A DNA stretch of 64,000 nt from Atherinomorus stipes (GCA_023101725.1 JALJCO010007894.1:62001-126000); one strand, 5' to 3'. Positions 23,114 to 34,803 are shown, numbered from the stretch's first letter. Numbers and translations: made by a program. Notes: generated by a model from the sequence alone, not told the origin.

Positions 23114-24048
23114 TTAAATCCTTCTGTTAATTCTGGAAGAGGAAGTATAAAAACTGCTTTTTGTGCAGTACCTGTAGTGACACTGAATTTAAAAAAAAAA
23201 TAGTTAAAAACGCTCCGTGGCTGTTTTCTCATCATCCAAAGCATACGTGCATCATGAATGATGAATCTTATTCCTGAAATTTCTGACCCCCTAAAATCTG
23301 TCAAGTTTATCTCCATCTACAGATGTACAGGCTAAAGTGGACTGTTACATCTTCAGCTGCTGGAATACTCAGGGAAAATCCTGCTGCTGTACTCTGTTAT
23401 CATATTCATCTAAGCTTTCAGGCCACATGTGGCGCATGTGAAAGGTTATATCTGAACTGCACTGTTGACACCACACCACCTGAGTGATCACAAGCAGGAA
23501 GTGCTGACCAGTGCATGTCCAGGCTTCCCAAATGGACTTCCACCATTTGTTCTGGGTTGACTCTTTCTGAACCACTGAAGAGCACAGGGCCACCTTTTTT
23601 TCCTTTCTTTTTGGGGGAAAACAAAGGCTTTTTTTAAAGTTCACTGAACAAACTGTAAACAACTGGGGGAACCTTAAACTTTGTTTCCTCTTATACAATA
23701 TAAATCACCCTGGGATTTTTCCAAATGGCCACCTGCTTCCAGTCAGTCTTCGGTCAAAACATCCAGAAATCTCATCCATGTTCATTGACTGAACAAGAAA
23801 AACATGGAAGTGGAATAAAATATTACTCATTCCCTGACCCCCTTTTTTTAAAAAGTCGGTTTTAAAATATTTTAAAAGAAAACAGCTTCATTCAACATCG
23901 AGATAAAAAATGTCTTTTCTCTCAAGAAAATGTTTTCAGATTAGCTTTAGCATCTTTGCCAAATCTTTGCAGGCAATGGCCTCTTCCTGCATCTTCATCA
24001 ACATCCAACTCCTCCTCTTCAGTGTCAGGCTCCAGTCTTGCACAGCCA
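23114..24048. other. unannotated sequence
   Basis: No element ends or coding signal recognised. Short minus-strand frames are not similar to known proteins. Confidence 0.4.
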
Positions 24049-24329
24049 GCATTTCCATGTGGGGCCCTATGGGTTAAATTTTGGCTGCATATGAGGGAAT
24101 CAAGTGGGTTTGTCCACGGTTTCCCACAGTGGCCCCACCATGTGGGTTTCCACATATGGGGCCTATGTAACTTAAATTATGAGATCTGCAAATTTGCCCA
24201 GTTCAAGCCCATGCCTATAGGCTATACGGGCAAACACAGGTGGGGCCACCATGGAAACGGTGGACAATCCCACTTGGGTCCCTCATATGCAGCCAAAATT
24301 TAACCCATATGGGCCCCACATGGAAATGC
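24049..24329. mobile_element. 281-base palindromic (fold-back) element
   Basis: GCATTTCCATGTGGGGCC at the left and GGCCCCACATGGAAATGC at the right are exact inverses. The arms continue with small gaps through GGGTTAAATTTTGGCTGCAT/ATGCAGCCAAAATTTAACCC and TCAAGTGGG/CCCACTTGG. Arms are about 110 bases each around a short centre. The plus-strand frame across it (23956-24303) is a by-product. Confidence 0.88.
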
Positions 24330-25290
24330 AAGCTGGGGGATGGCTCCGTTTCAGGCTCCAAGAGCCTTTGGTTTGCTTAAATGGCCACCCTGCAGTAAGC
24401 AGCATGCTATGTGCATGTGAATAAGGAATAGCAAAGATATATTTAAGGGTGCATTCAAGCCAGCCCCCCTGATTTAAATCCTACTTAGTTTGCCCTAAAA
24501 GTCAGCTCATTTGGGGAGGTTTGAAGAAGCAAACAAACTGTGATACAGATCAAAGTAGTGAACTCCCATCCATCTACAAATCTAAGTCTCAACCAGTGTT
24601 AGTTTCGTTGTCAATGTCTTCTTCAACGACCTATTTTCCTCGACAGAAACTAAACAAAAACTAGACAAAAACCAACGAACAGGAATCAAAACGATAAAAA
24701 AAGTTAATGACATTTTTGTCAACAAATAAAAACGAGACAAAAATATCTGACTGCAATGACATCCAATCAGAACAACTGTTTGTGTTAAAAGGGATGTATT
24801 GCAAAGACATTCAATGAGAATACAAACCCACGCAGTGAGGCCTGCACACGTTTGGTAACCCGAGGAGATGATAAACAGTTCTCACATGTTTCACATTTCA
24901 TGATTAAAGTGATCTTAAAAATATCCAGTCCGAGGAGAAAGAGAGGAGCTGATACACAGACATGTTTCACATATGATGGAATGACGCGACACAAAACAAG
25001 ACGTTTTGTAAACCGTGTGGAGTGACTGTTGCCAGCAGAAACAACCAACCTGAAGCCACATCTGCAGACAAGTCTTCCTGAAATCCATGCAAAAGTAACC
25101 AAGCTGACAATATACCGTAATTTTGTTGTGTTTTTTGCAAAGTTAGTTATTTTTTAAGGAAGAATGTTTACATTACTTTGATATGATGATAAAAAAAAAG
25201 ACCTGAAACGTGTTATGAAATGAAGTAGGAGTTGTGAAGAGGAAAGAAAAAAAAGCTCCTTTTTAAATGGACAATGCTTGTTACTCTAAG
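24330..25290. other. mostly unannotated; one hAT-like terminus
   Basis: At 24594-24612 the string CAGTGTTAGTTTCGTTG resembles the end of a common fish hAT element, followed by A-rich sequence with AAACGA/ACAAAAA motifs. The other end was not found. The rest is unrecognised. Confidence 0.3.
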
Positions 25291-25440
25291 GCAGTGTTTC
25301 TTAATTCCAGTCCTCAGGACCCGCTGCCCTGCATATCTTCTAGGCAACCCTGCTTTCACACACCTGAATCAAATGAATGACTCGTTAACACACTGCAAAG
25401 AACTTGATGAGGAAGTTCATTCATCTGAATCAGGCTTGTT
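25291..25440 (+). repeat. dispersed repeat fragment (CAGTGTTTCTTAATTCCAG end)
   Basis: The sequence CAGTGTTTCTTAATTCCAGT, 'cctcaggacccgctgccctg' and 'cacacctgaatcaaatgaat' is typical of a very common fish hAT-type repeat (end plus 'ctggtcctcaggaccc'). Only one end is visible. Confidence 0.5.
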
Positions 25441-25539
25441 GAAGTAGGAACAAATCGAAGCTATGCTCTCAAATTCGCTGTCAAAATTAACACTGGTCTC
25501 AACCGGCTTTAAGTAAATGAAATATAGTAAGCAGACTGC

Positions 25540-25733
25540 AATGCAAAGGGCTTTGTGGGTAAACACAACCAACACATGCGGTACAAAACTCAAACCACAA
25601 TTCAAAATCAGTGTCATGATTTTCACAGAATTTTTTATTCATTATTAATTTTTTCAATTGCATCTTATTTCACTGGCAGGTGGTTTTTTTCCTTCTTTAA
25701 TTGGAGGGTATGAATAAGTTTGAGGATGACTGT
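25540..25733 (-). mobile_element. Tc1/mariner-type MITE fragment (copy B)
   Basis: Ends GGGTATGAATAAGTTTGAGG then ATGACTG followed by TA, matching the right end of 16377-16671. Internal 'cacaattcaaaatcagtgtc' and 'ttgcatcttatttcactggc' match the copies at 31543-32018 and 36780-37390. The left end is not preserved. Confidence 0.7.
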
Positions 25734-25737
25734 ATCC

Positions 25738-26225
25738 CTATCCCTACCCGCCTTGGCCCTTAAATTATTCCCTTAAGAAATGGGACAACCCTTCGAAATC
25801 CTCATGGGTCACTAATCGTCATCCGTGACGCAGTAAACTGACATCACAATTGTTCCAAAAAGAGTTTGCTATGCCGTCTGCAACAGCAATAATCTCTCTT
25901 TCTTGGGCGATTGGATCATTTTTTCGGCTTTGTGTCTATTTTCAAAATAAGGTTATTTGAAGGCAGAGTAGCGTCACATTTCATGAAAAACACCATGTTT
26001 TGTGCCAAAATCACATTTCATACGATAATTTACATTAATATAAAACAACATAAAATAAGGTAAAAAAAAAAAAAATCAACATTATTCTGTTGATCAATTG
26101 CATGTAGAGGAAACCCTGCACTCGCCCATCCCCCTCGGTCTGAACCAGAATCAGGACACCACTATCCCTTTCCATGAACTCTCAAAACGAAGGACTAGGG
26201 CCAAAGGGGAACTTGAATTCATCCC
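25738..26225 (+). mobile_element. dispersed repeat R2, second copy
   Basis: The part 26100-26225 matches 6195-6369 ('ctgaaccagaatcaggacac', 'cgaaggactagggccaa'). The CCCTATCCCTACCCGCCTTG block at 25735-25756 may be the opposite end of the same element, as it is roughly inverse in style (CCYTTCGA-like). Tentative boundaries. Confidence 0.4.
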
Positions 26226-27637
26226 AACTCCATTTACTCATCACACAGACTTATTCAACCAAACCGAAAACCATCCAAATAACCCAAAACACCCCCACAC
26301 ACATCTGCTTTGTTTCAACCATGTGGGTTAAAGACACTGTGGTCCATCTCATTCTCTGTCTTCTTCTGTCCTTATCTGTATCCAGTCTTTATTAGTTGAT
26401 TTTATGCTCCATTTCAGTTTCTCCCCGCAATTTTCCAGTAGATATAAAATTCATTCAATCTCTCATCTGTATGCAACGGTATGGCTCTCTGGAGTATCTT
26501 TACGCCTCTAAACCTCTGTCTACCAATTTGTTTTCGTCTGGTTCTCCACAATTCATTGATGAAAACAAGCCTGGCACAAAGCGGGAATTCATGCTCCGGG
26601 CCCTGCACCGCTACTTTTATTGATGGGATCCGAGACAGTTTAGGACTGATGAGCATCATATACATCCAGCTTCCCCCCGAAGAGTTTCCATTGTCTGGTA
26701 AACAGACGTGGAGGTTTTTCCACATGCACAGTCCCAGGTGAGCTGGTGCAATGAGGTTCATCGGTGCAAGAGGAAGAAATGGGAGGAAGCCTGAAGGAGA
26801 GATCCTGCTGCAGATAATGAAACTGATTAGGTATTATGGGTAGGTTTTTTAGGAGTTATTTTACTTCTCAAGGGCTGGAACATTAGAAAAGATGGTGAAT
26901 AGCGTATTTAACAAAACTTCCCTGATGAGCAAAAGCAAAACAAGAGAAAAAAATAAAAATACAGGCAAAAATGTCCATTGTTATTCAAAAGACCTTGGTT
27001 AGTTCTCACCTCGGCCACGAACAAGAACAAACTTTGGGAGAAGGAAAACTCTCCCGAGTCAGTTCAGTCTGAATGAATGGACCTGATTCAACCCTGAGCC
27101 AAAAAGAGATAATGGAGCAAAATATTCATTTGTCACCGTCGGGTGTATTGGTGATTAACAAAAGAGTCATGGGCAGAGCAAACACACACAAAGGATGCAA
27201 TGATGCAATGAAGGTGGGAGGACGCAAGAGAAAGAAACCCAGAAGCTTTATGGTTTTGCCCTTTGGTGTCCAGGATCACTTGTATAACTGCCAGTATGAT
27301 ATAAAAACAACTCATGGCACAGTAATCCTCCTTATTTGGCTTGATACCTACACTGAAATAAGAATGTCAGTTACTTTATTTCACAATTAATTACTGTATC
27401 AAATGCCGCAATTAACTGATCAATACTAGACTCAATATTATCAGTTTCCATAAAGGATAATGTTTAAACATGTTGGCAGATCAGCAAAACTTTTATATGG
27501 AACAAAAACAAGTTGCACGTTGCTGCATGTTGCTGCTTGTGTGAAGGCAGATCTATGCTCCCTTACATATGTAAATGCACTGTAATTATATTTTTGCATT
27601 TTTGTTGCATAACTATATATATACATATACACACACA
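26226..27637. other. unannotated sequence, 1.4 kb
   Basis: No recognised repeat. A 115-codon minus-strand frame (26414-26761) overlaps plus-strand frames and has no domain I recognise. Not called. Confidence 0.35.
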
Positions 27638-29039
27638 CAGCAGAGGGGAAAATTATTGAAAACGTCAACATTTTTCTCAGTAAATATATTTCTAGTAGAG
27701 CTATTAACATGAAACTTTCACCAGATGTCGGCAACGACACAAGTAATGCACACATACAAAGAAATACCAACATTTATGTCCATAGATTAAGTTATGTGTA
27801 ACATAGTGAAATGACACAGGGAATAAGTATTGAACACATGAAGAAATGGAGACAAAAAGATCTGGAAAGCCTAGAAAAAGCAGCTGGAGTCTTAGTATTT
27901 AGAAAGTAATCCTGTCCTCTATCAGTGCAAAGTAATATCAGCTGGTTTAGTCCTGATTGATGCCTTTAAAAAGGTTTCTCATCACCAAGGTGTCAGACAA
28001 GAAGCATTGCATGATGGGTAAAAGCAAAGAGCTGTCTAAAGACCTACACAACCTTATTATTGCAAACACACTGAAGGCATTGGTTCCAGGTGCATTTCTA
28101 AACTTCTGAAAGTTCCAGTGAGCACCATTGGGACCATCATCCGGAAGTGGAAAGAACACGGCATGGTCATAAAGCGGCCACGGCCAGGTGCTCCTCACAA
28201 GATTTCAGACAGAGGAGTCAGAACAATCATCAGAAAGGTTCTCCAACAGCCCAGGACCACACGTGGAGAGCTTCAGAAAGACCTGGAACCAGCAGCTACA
28301 GTTGTTTCAGAGAAAACAAGAAGGAATGCACTCAACCACCATAGCCAAAAACACCATAGCAACAGTGAAGTTTGGAGGTGGGAGCATCATGGTGGGGGCT
28401 GTTTTTCAGCATGTGGTTCTGGCAGACTTCATATGATTGAAGGAAGAATGAATGGAGAAAAGTAGAGAGACATTTTGGACCAGAATCTGCTGTGTCTGGG
28501 CTGCTGAAGATGAAAAGAGGCTGGATCTTTCAGCAAGACGACCGTCCCACCACACAGCCAAGAAACACTCACCTGCTTTAAGAAGAAGAAAGATAAAGCT
28601 GCTAGAACGGCCCTGTCAATCACCACACTTGAATCCAATTGAAAATCTTTGGAAAGAACTGAAGATCCGAGTTCACAGAAGAGACCTGAAACCTTGAAGA
28701 TTTAAAGGCAGTTTGTGGAAGAATGGACCAAAATCACACCTGAGCAACGTTTTCCACTGGTTTCTCCGTACAGGAGGCGTCTGGAGGCTGGAACCACCAA
28801 CAAAGGCTTTTGCACTAAGTATTGAATAAATGTCAGTTAACGTATTCACTGCACTTATTCCCTGTGTCCTTTCACTATATTACTGATAATTTATGGACAT
28901 AAATGTTAGGATTTCTTTGTATGTGTGCATTACTTGGGTTGTTGCCAACATCTGGTGAAAATTTCATGTCAATGACTCCACTACAAATATATTTTCTGAG
29001 AGAAATGTTGACATTCTCCATACTTTTTTTCCCCTGCTG
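27638..29039 (+). mobile_element. Tc1-like transposon with about 200-base inverted repeats, decayed
   Basis: The ends CAGCAGAGGGGAAAATTATT and AAAAAAGTATGG... read inverted from TTTCCCCTGCTG are imperfect inverses. Inside them, long arms (27638-27838 and 28841-29039) match in inverse orientation through CACCAGATGTCGGCAACGAC/GTTGCCAACATCTGGTG, 'atttatgtccata' and 'gacacaggg'. This long-inverted-repeat layout is common in fish Tc1-type elements. The interior holds a transposase pseudogene. Confidence 0.85.
28118..28697 (+). pseudogene. Tc1-like transposase pseudogene with core deletion
   Basis: The N-terminal part is preserved: VSTIGTIIRKWKEHG then KRPRPGAPHKISDRGVR (first helix-turn-helix and its GRP-like linker), then RTTRGELQKDL (second helix-turn-helix). 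Further on are FGGGSIMVGAVF (28370-28405), IFQQDDRP in another frame (28528-28551; the second Asp is present) and [17 protein letters not shown] (28611-28660; the final Glu is kept and the usual SPDLNP Asp is His). The segment that should carry the first catalytic Asp (around the family's SDE motif) is missing between about 28320 and 28350. Frameshifts separate the parts. It cannot encode an active enzyme. Confidence 0.8.
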
Positions 29040-29370
29040 AATACATCAGACCTGACACAATACATGCATTCCTATCACACCGTTCAATACAGGTGCGTAT
29101 AGAACCGCGACCACCATGTATTGAATATTAAACAATACAGAGTTCTTCTTCATCAACTTGTTTTCTGATGATCTCTGTGTTGGATCTGGATGGATCTGTG
29201 TTAGACTACATTCAGTTCTGGCATCTGGAACTACTTTGGTTTTCATGTTGAGTATGACCCTGAAGGTAAGCAGCTGTGGACCAAAGGATATTGGGTTAAA
29301 AATGTATGAAAGTGTATTTAAAATATCAAACCAAACCGAATTATGAATTTTTTTTGTATTGTTGCACCCC

Positions 29371-29372
<2 letters not shown>
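29040..29372. repeat. possible hAT terminus fragment
   Basis: The right end 'ttgtattgttgcacccctat' resembles a hAT-type terminus (TAGGGGTGCAACAATAC inverted), and the preceding 'accaaaccgaattatgaatt' is typical of such ends. The left part is degraded ('ccgttcaatacaggtgcg'). Confidence 0.4.

Positions 29373-29417
<45 letters not shown>
29371..29417. repeat. (TA)n microsatellite
   Basis: About 23 TA dinucleotides. Confidence 0.95.
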
Positions 29418-29420
<3 letters not shown>

Positions 29421-29625
29421 TGTTCATTTATTTGAAATAATTTGTCCTTTTCTATATAAAGAGTTGTAGAATTACTTTTCATTGAATCCTTCATTATATT
29501 AATTTGGGAGTCAAATGCAGTATCTGCCCCAAATATCTGCAAGTTGTCTTGATCATCAACTGAGACTGATGGAAAAATATTGGTATCGACCCCTAAAATA
29601 ATCTGTATCGGTCGATCTCCAGGGG
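29418..29625 (+). mobile_element. dispersed repeat R3, copy 1
   Basis: Shares 'acttttcattgaatccttca', 'attaatttgggagtcaaatg', 'tatctgccccaaatat' and the end 'tctgtatcggtcgatctc' with copies at 32030-32262 and 36355-36582. The ending looks hAT-like (ATCGGTCGATCTCTA). Fragments only. Confidence 0.6.
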
Positions 29626-30371
29626 CAGGCTTATGTTATGCATATGTCAACCAGAAAGTAACAAGCCCATAAAACCTGCTGAGAATGCTTTTATAAAAGT
29701 CCCTGGATCAGAGCAGCTAACTGGTGGCCAAATGCATCATGTGCCAGTATGTTTCATGCATTCATGCACAATTTTAATTAGAAAAAAATCAGGGAGGAAT
29801 CCACGGATGTTGATGAAAAAATAAACTGGAGGACTGCTGTCATATCAAACATGTTGACACAGTCTCAGTCCAACACTCTTATAATTACTTGTGTAGTTAG
29901 AGCAAGTGAATGTGTGCTTAAATCTCTCTCTACTCTGGCAGACAGCGTTCCACGTGCCAAAGCAATCTGACAACCATTTTATTAAAAAGAAAAAGCACTG
30001 ATATCTTCCAGCCAAGAAGAGAGATACAACCCCAAATCAGAAAAAAAGAGTGATTCGATTTTACTGTAAATAATCTGCAATTCAGACTGTCAACATATGC
30101 ATGCAGAAAAAGTACTTCTTTTGCACGTTGAATTTAATTATTTATGTAATCTGGAGGAATTTTGGTGTGTAAGGAAGCAGGTGTAATGTGTAAAGCTCAG
30201 GTATTTTACAGTTTTTCTCCACTGGTTTGACTCATTTCTTGCAACAGATTACATTCTCAAAACAACAGGTACCAACCTCCAAACCACTTGACAATTGTTC
30301 ACAGCTTAATTGAATTTCTCATTCATTTCATGAAAATGCAGATGTCTTAGTCAGGGGGCGGGCGTGAAGTA
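29626..30371. other. unannotated sequence
   Basis: Mostly unrecognised. TACAACCCCAAATCAG at 30026-30041 resembles a common fish Tc1-type end, but its partner was not found. Confidence 0.35.
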
Positions 30372-30745
30372 TTTACATCTGTTTACAGTAAACAACCCAG
30401 TGCCTGTTTCTTTTTGTTTTGGCGACAACATGAAAACCGCATAATAACACAGACTTTCTCTTTGATTTTAGCTGTAGTTTTGTAGCAGCAGCTCAACACT
30501 AACATACTTCATTTCCACCAGCTGGCTCGAGTGGAACGCCTGTTTCACGCACGCTTCAGCGTCCGCCATTACCACAGGACAAGGGTGCAGAACGACCGAC
30601 AGATATTTACTTACAGTGGAATAAAACATGACAGAGGAATTACTTTATTCGGAATGAAAAGAGGAATAAACCAGCCACTTAGTTCGGGATTAAGTTTATT
30701 CAGAATTATCATTTTAATTCAGAATTAAGGGGTTTACATGGTGTT
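30372..30745. mobile_element. fragment related to the TTTACATGG element at 3101-3703
   Basis: The right end 'ttaaggggtttacatggtgt' and internal TTATTCGGAAT/AATTCAGAATTA motifs resemble the family at 3101-3703. The left end is uncertain. Confidence 0.4.
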
Positions 30746-30862
30746 TTTTTAATCTTCTTAAAGTGGAATTAACTTGTAGTCAGTCACTGTTGTACTTCTT
30801 TAAATGTGTTTGCTAAGAATGATTGATACATCGGCCAGCTGATATGTGTGTTTTAACCCTAA

Positions 30863-30887
30863 CCCCCCCCCCCCCCCCCCCCCCCCC
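30863..30887. repeat. poly-C tract (25 bases)
   Basis: Preceded by TTTTAACCCTAA. This looks telomere-like only by chance. Confidence 0.9.
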
Positions 30888-30919
30888 TTTACAGGCAGTT
30901 TATACAGTATATATACACA

Positions 30920-31469
30920 CACTCAAAAATAGAGGTACCAATTTGTACCTAAAAGGGTACAAAGCTTGTCGCTGGGGTGTTTCCTTTTTGAAAGACATTT
31001 CTGTACCTTCATGGTCCATTTTTGTACCTTATCAAGCTGTATGAGTTAATAAAGTACAATTAAACCAATTAAAAATGATGAATAAAAGTAAATAAAATAG
31101 AGATTATGACATCAAAGATGCTATTAACAAATGAATAATTATTATATAAATATTAGCCCAAACACATATATAATGAAATTATTACTGATTATTATGAAAT
31201 TCATAATATAATAACTATAATTACACTACTGTTTAGAAGGACTGCTATTTATAGTTGTTGTACAAGCTACACACATTTTTCAATGCTGCAGGTACCATTA
31301 GGGTTGAAATGGTACAAATTTGTACTTTATATTACTTTGGACCCTTTTTCATAGTATATAGGTACTTTTGGCCTCATAAAGACCAATATTGTACTTTTGA
31401 GAGAACACTTGTGAAAAATGTACCTACAGGTACAGAAATGGTCCTGTCTCGTACCTCTATTTTTGAGTG
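30920..31469. mobile_element. inverted-repeat element E1, copy 1
   Basis: Ends CACTCAAAAATAGAGGTACC and GTACCTCTATTTTTGAGTG are exact inverses over about 19 bases. Additional GGTACA/TGTACC motifs recur internally in both orientations. It is 550 bases and non-coding. It is flanked by TATATA/CACACA microsatellite sequence, so the target duplication cannot be read. A longer copy is at 48900-50052. Confidence 0.85.
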
Positions 31470-31472
31470 TAT

Positions 31473-31522
<50 letters not shown>
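31470..31522. repeat. (CA)n(TA)n microsatellite
   Basis: A CA run followed by a TA run and a short CA run. Confidence 0.9.
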
Positions 31523-31527
<5 letters not shown>

Positions 31528-31542
31528 GTATATAAAGTGGGT

Positions 31543-32018
31543 CGTCCTCAAAATTATCCATACCCTCCAATTAAAGAAAAGGCTAAATTTACAATAATAA
31601 TTTAAATAAGAAACAAAAGAAACTAATAATGAATAAAAATTTACAAAATTATATTTTAGCACAACAGAATGCGGCTTTTTAATTGTGGTTGGAAATTATC
31701 ATTTAAAACAAAAATATCCCAGACACAGACCAAATTACCTCTCACAAGTGTACTGTAGATGTCTTTATGAACATTAGACAAAACACCTGACAGCAGTGAT
31801 TGCCTCAAAGTGTTGCTCAACAAAATTTTAGCCACGGAGTCCCATCATGCTTGTTTGATTTTTTATTTTTTAATGTTTCTTTCAAAGCACAATTCAAAAT
31901 CTATGTCATGATTTTCATAAAATGTGTATTCATTATTACTTTTGTCAATTTTATCTTATTTCACCGACAGCTGATTTTTTTCCTTCTTTAATTTGAGGGT
32001 ATGAAAAATTTTGAGGAT
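31543..32018. mobile_element. Tc1/mariner-type MITE, copy C
   Basis: Starts GTCGTCCTCAAAATTATCCA and ends GGGTATGAAAAATTTTGAGG, inverted as in 16377-16671. It is longer than that copy, with extra internal sequence ('cacctgacagcagtgattgc'). Confidence 0.75.
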
Positions 32019-32029
32019 GTCATTAAATA

Positions 32030-32262
32030 ATATTGTTTTTGATAATGTTGCATATGCACCGTTTCTTTTTTATATATTTATCTGAAGTGCTTTGTTTCTT
32101 TTATCTTAAGAGTTTTTTAAATCAGTTTTCATTGCATCCTTCATTGTATTAATTTTAGGGTCAAATGCAGATTCGGCCCCAAATATAGGTTCTATCGACC
32201 ATGGGCTAATGAGAAAATATCAGTATTGGACCTTAAAATCTGTATCGTTGATCCCTAGTGTT
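32030..32262 (+). mobile_element. dispersed repeat R3, copy 2
   Basis: Matches copy 1 through 'cattgcatccttcattgtat', 'gggtcaaatgcagattcggc' and 'aatctgtatcgttgatccct'. Confidence 0.6.
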
Positions 32263-33104
32263 TTCAGGCAGAATAGGACACACAAACACCAGAAACACTT
32301 CAAGGGACCAAGCATTTGTTATGTCAATAAAAACATGTAATATGTTGGGTTTATACAGTCCAAAATAAAACCAAGTCAAGTTTATTTCTCTTTTTAAAAC
32401 TCTCCGATTTTGATCTAATCCTGGGAATAAAAAGCAGATGCAGTTAAAAGTAAGTGTAGGAGTGATGCAGCTCCCCACGTTGTTGGGAAAACCTTTCAGA
32501 GATGAAGACTTGCTTTTACTGTGCAGAAAAACTGTATTGGGGACAGAGACGCAGGAATACTAAGCCCATAGAGCTTCTTTCTCCTGAGACAGTGAACACA
32601 ACGTACAACATTCAGATGCTATCTCGGATCAGGGCTATCCGGACACTTAGTGCTGATTATAAGTAATCTAATCACCTCTCGTCAGCATGTACTGTGCAGC
32701 TGTAGTTTGGTTCTGGTAAGATTACTCGCTGCACGCTGCAACCACTGTAGGCCACAGTCCGGTTAGCCACAAGGCCAGCTCTGCTATTTATAGCACATTT
32801 CAGCAAAGCACATCATGTCCTCTCTTCTTAAACTATTACTACACTTAAAAATATTTCAACTTAAAAGTTTCAGTGATTTCCAGACGACAGTTTAACTTAA
32901 TCAGAAATATGGTGTCACTGAAACTCATGTTAATCTGAATTTCTTCTACATTTTCTGCATCTATTCAAGATGATTAGGGATTACAGATGAGTTTGGATTT
33001 TTCAATTTTCAGACATTTAAAGAAATGCAACATGGTATTATTGAAAGATGGCTTAATTTGTTGTTTTTTACATGTGTTGCCCATGTTTCTTATATGTATT
33101 ATGT
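32263..33104. other. unannotated sequence
   Basis: Nothing recognised. No element ends or coding frames with known domains. Confidence 0.4.
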
Positions 33105-33112
33105 CTGTGTAT

Positions 33113-33476
33113 TAGGGCTGCCACAAATGATTAATTTGATAATCAAATAGTCACCGATTATTTTGGCGACTAGTAAACTAATCGGATCATACTGTAAATA
33201 TGTAGCATATTTACAGCACCAATCAAAAGTCTGGACACTTTCTCATCAAATCTGATGGAAAAACATGTCCAAACTTTTGATTGTTGGTGCGTGTTTATAC
33301 AATTAAAAAACTGACCAGACAGAAAGGCAGGGAAGGCAGGGAAGGGTGCAGTGGCAATTTTTAGAGGAAAAACAGAGTTTATTAACTATAAACGATTAGT
33401 TGATTTTGAAATTGGTCACCAACTATTTCAAAAGTTAATTTATTAGTTGATTTATCCACTAATCGTGGCAGCCCTA
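33113..33476. mobile_element. non-autonomous hAT element with exact 8-base duplication
   Basis: Starts TAGGGCTGCCACAAATGATT and ends CTAATCGTGGCAGCCCTA. It is flanked by CTGTGTAT on both sides (33105-33112 and 33477-33484), an exact 8-base target duplication. It is 364 bases with no transposase. A small inverted pair inside it (33212-33294) may be a separate nested element. Confidence 0.93.
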
Positions 33477-33484
33477 CTGTGTAT

Positions 33485-34227
33485 TATATTAGTTTTTTAC
33501 TGTTCTAAATACCTCCTACCTGCCTGGGGACTGAAGATGGAGGTTAGCCACTGGTTACAGTGTTGAGTATTTACATGGAAATGTATGTTAATATGCCCGG
33601 TCCCTATTATAAATAAATAAATTGAAATTGATAGGATAAGAGAAAAAGAAAGAAAAAAGAGACAGCAAGAAATTGCTGACCAGAGAGCAATGGCGTAGCC
33701 ACGGGTGTGCCAGGGTGTGCTGGTGCCACCTCCTGACCTGACTGTAGGTCAGACTCGCCCAGCAAGCATTGCAGGAGCGCAAACTACTGCTAATAGCAAT
33801 GAAACAGAGTTCTCTTTTTCTTTACAGACAGATGGATGAACTGAAACGTTTTCAGAGAGACTCTTATAGAAGAATGAAGCTGCTGCCTGCATCAGACGCA
33901 TTACCAGCTGGACGCATTACGCGCGCAGAGCAGGCTTTATGGACTTGGTTTGGAGGCCTCTGGACTGACTGTTTGCTCATCTCTCAAATGGAAAGTGGAC
34001 GGGAGACATCAGTTTCCATCCATAATGGAAGTGTTGGACTCGTGACAAAGATGAACTGTTTACTGCGCATTCAGGTAACACTGCCTGTTCCAAGTAGCGC
34101 TTACAACCACCAGCAGAGCTACGATGCTCACACAGAGACTGAACAGCATCTCCTGCTCATCTTTGAAAAAGAGCTCTGAGAAACTGGACTGATGAAACAA
34201 TAAATGCACCAAGCCGCCGTCTTTCCT
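33485..34227. other. unannotated; one open frame of uncertain status
   Basis: A plus-strand frame 33769-34182 runs 136 codons. Part of it, 33828-34074, follows a good pyrimidine tract and acceptor (TTCTCTTTTTCTTTACAG) and ends CATTCAG/GTAACA. The product is not recognised and the upstream 'cgggtgtgccagggtgtgct' resembles repeat sequence, so this may be an old transposon exon and not a host exon. Confidence 0.25.
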
Positions 34228-34231
34228 TTAA

Positions 34232-34799
34232 AGGCGTCATGAGAAGATGTTCCTGTCAACAATTTTTGCAATATTCGGTAAAATTGGGTTCACTACTCCA
34301 TACACTATGATTAATTAAAAGCTTTAAATATATAAATATTATTATACATAAGCTGTGAAAGTAGTGGGGCTGGAAAAGCATCCGCCAATCATCTCTGCAT
34401 TCCTTAACTTTTTCATTTGTCTACCGGCTCGTCAATCACTTTTACTACCGTAGTAAGAACGGGTAATAGGCGAGACTGATTAAGGAGAATGAATGATTGG
34501 TGAGAGTAATACTGCGACCCAAAGCTGCGCGCACTCGTCTGACGTTTACAGCAGGTAGCTAACATCATTCTGCTAGCAGTTAGCGACGTTCAGACAACAT
34601 CTGTTTTACTTGCGTTTGTGACATGATGGAGAATCTGCACCTGCTGTCTGCTAAACACCGGAGTGACTCGTGCACGTTATTCTGTGGCCGGAGTCTGTCT
34701 GCTATGAATCTAGCAGGTTGGTCTTGCGCATGCACATTATTCAAAAACTCGCTAACAGTCTCTGCTTTCTGAAATGCTGAATCATCTTCCATAACACCT
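34232..34799. mobile_element. TTAA element family X, copy B (complete)
   Basis: Ends AGGCGTCATGAGAAGATG and CATCTTCCATAACACCT are imperfect inverses. TTAA flanks both sides (34228-34231 and 34800-34803). It is 568 bases with no transposase. TTAA targets and AGG ends fit T2/Kolobok-like elements; piggyBac also uses TTAA but usually starts CC. It corresponds to the split copy A at 16865-18535 and a fragment at 61945-62110. Confidence 0.8.
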
Positions 34800-34803
34800 T
34801 TAA

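Noticed and set aside
30852..30887. Telomere-like repeat
   Set aside because: Only one TAACCCTAA precedes a pure C run. No repeated hexamer.
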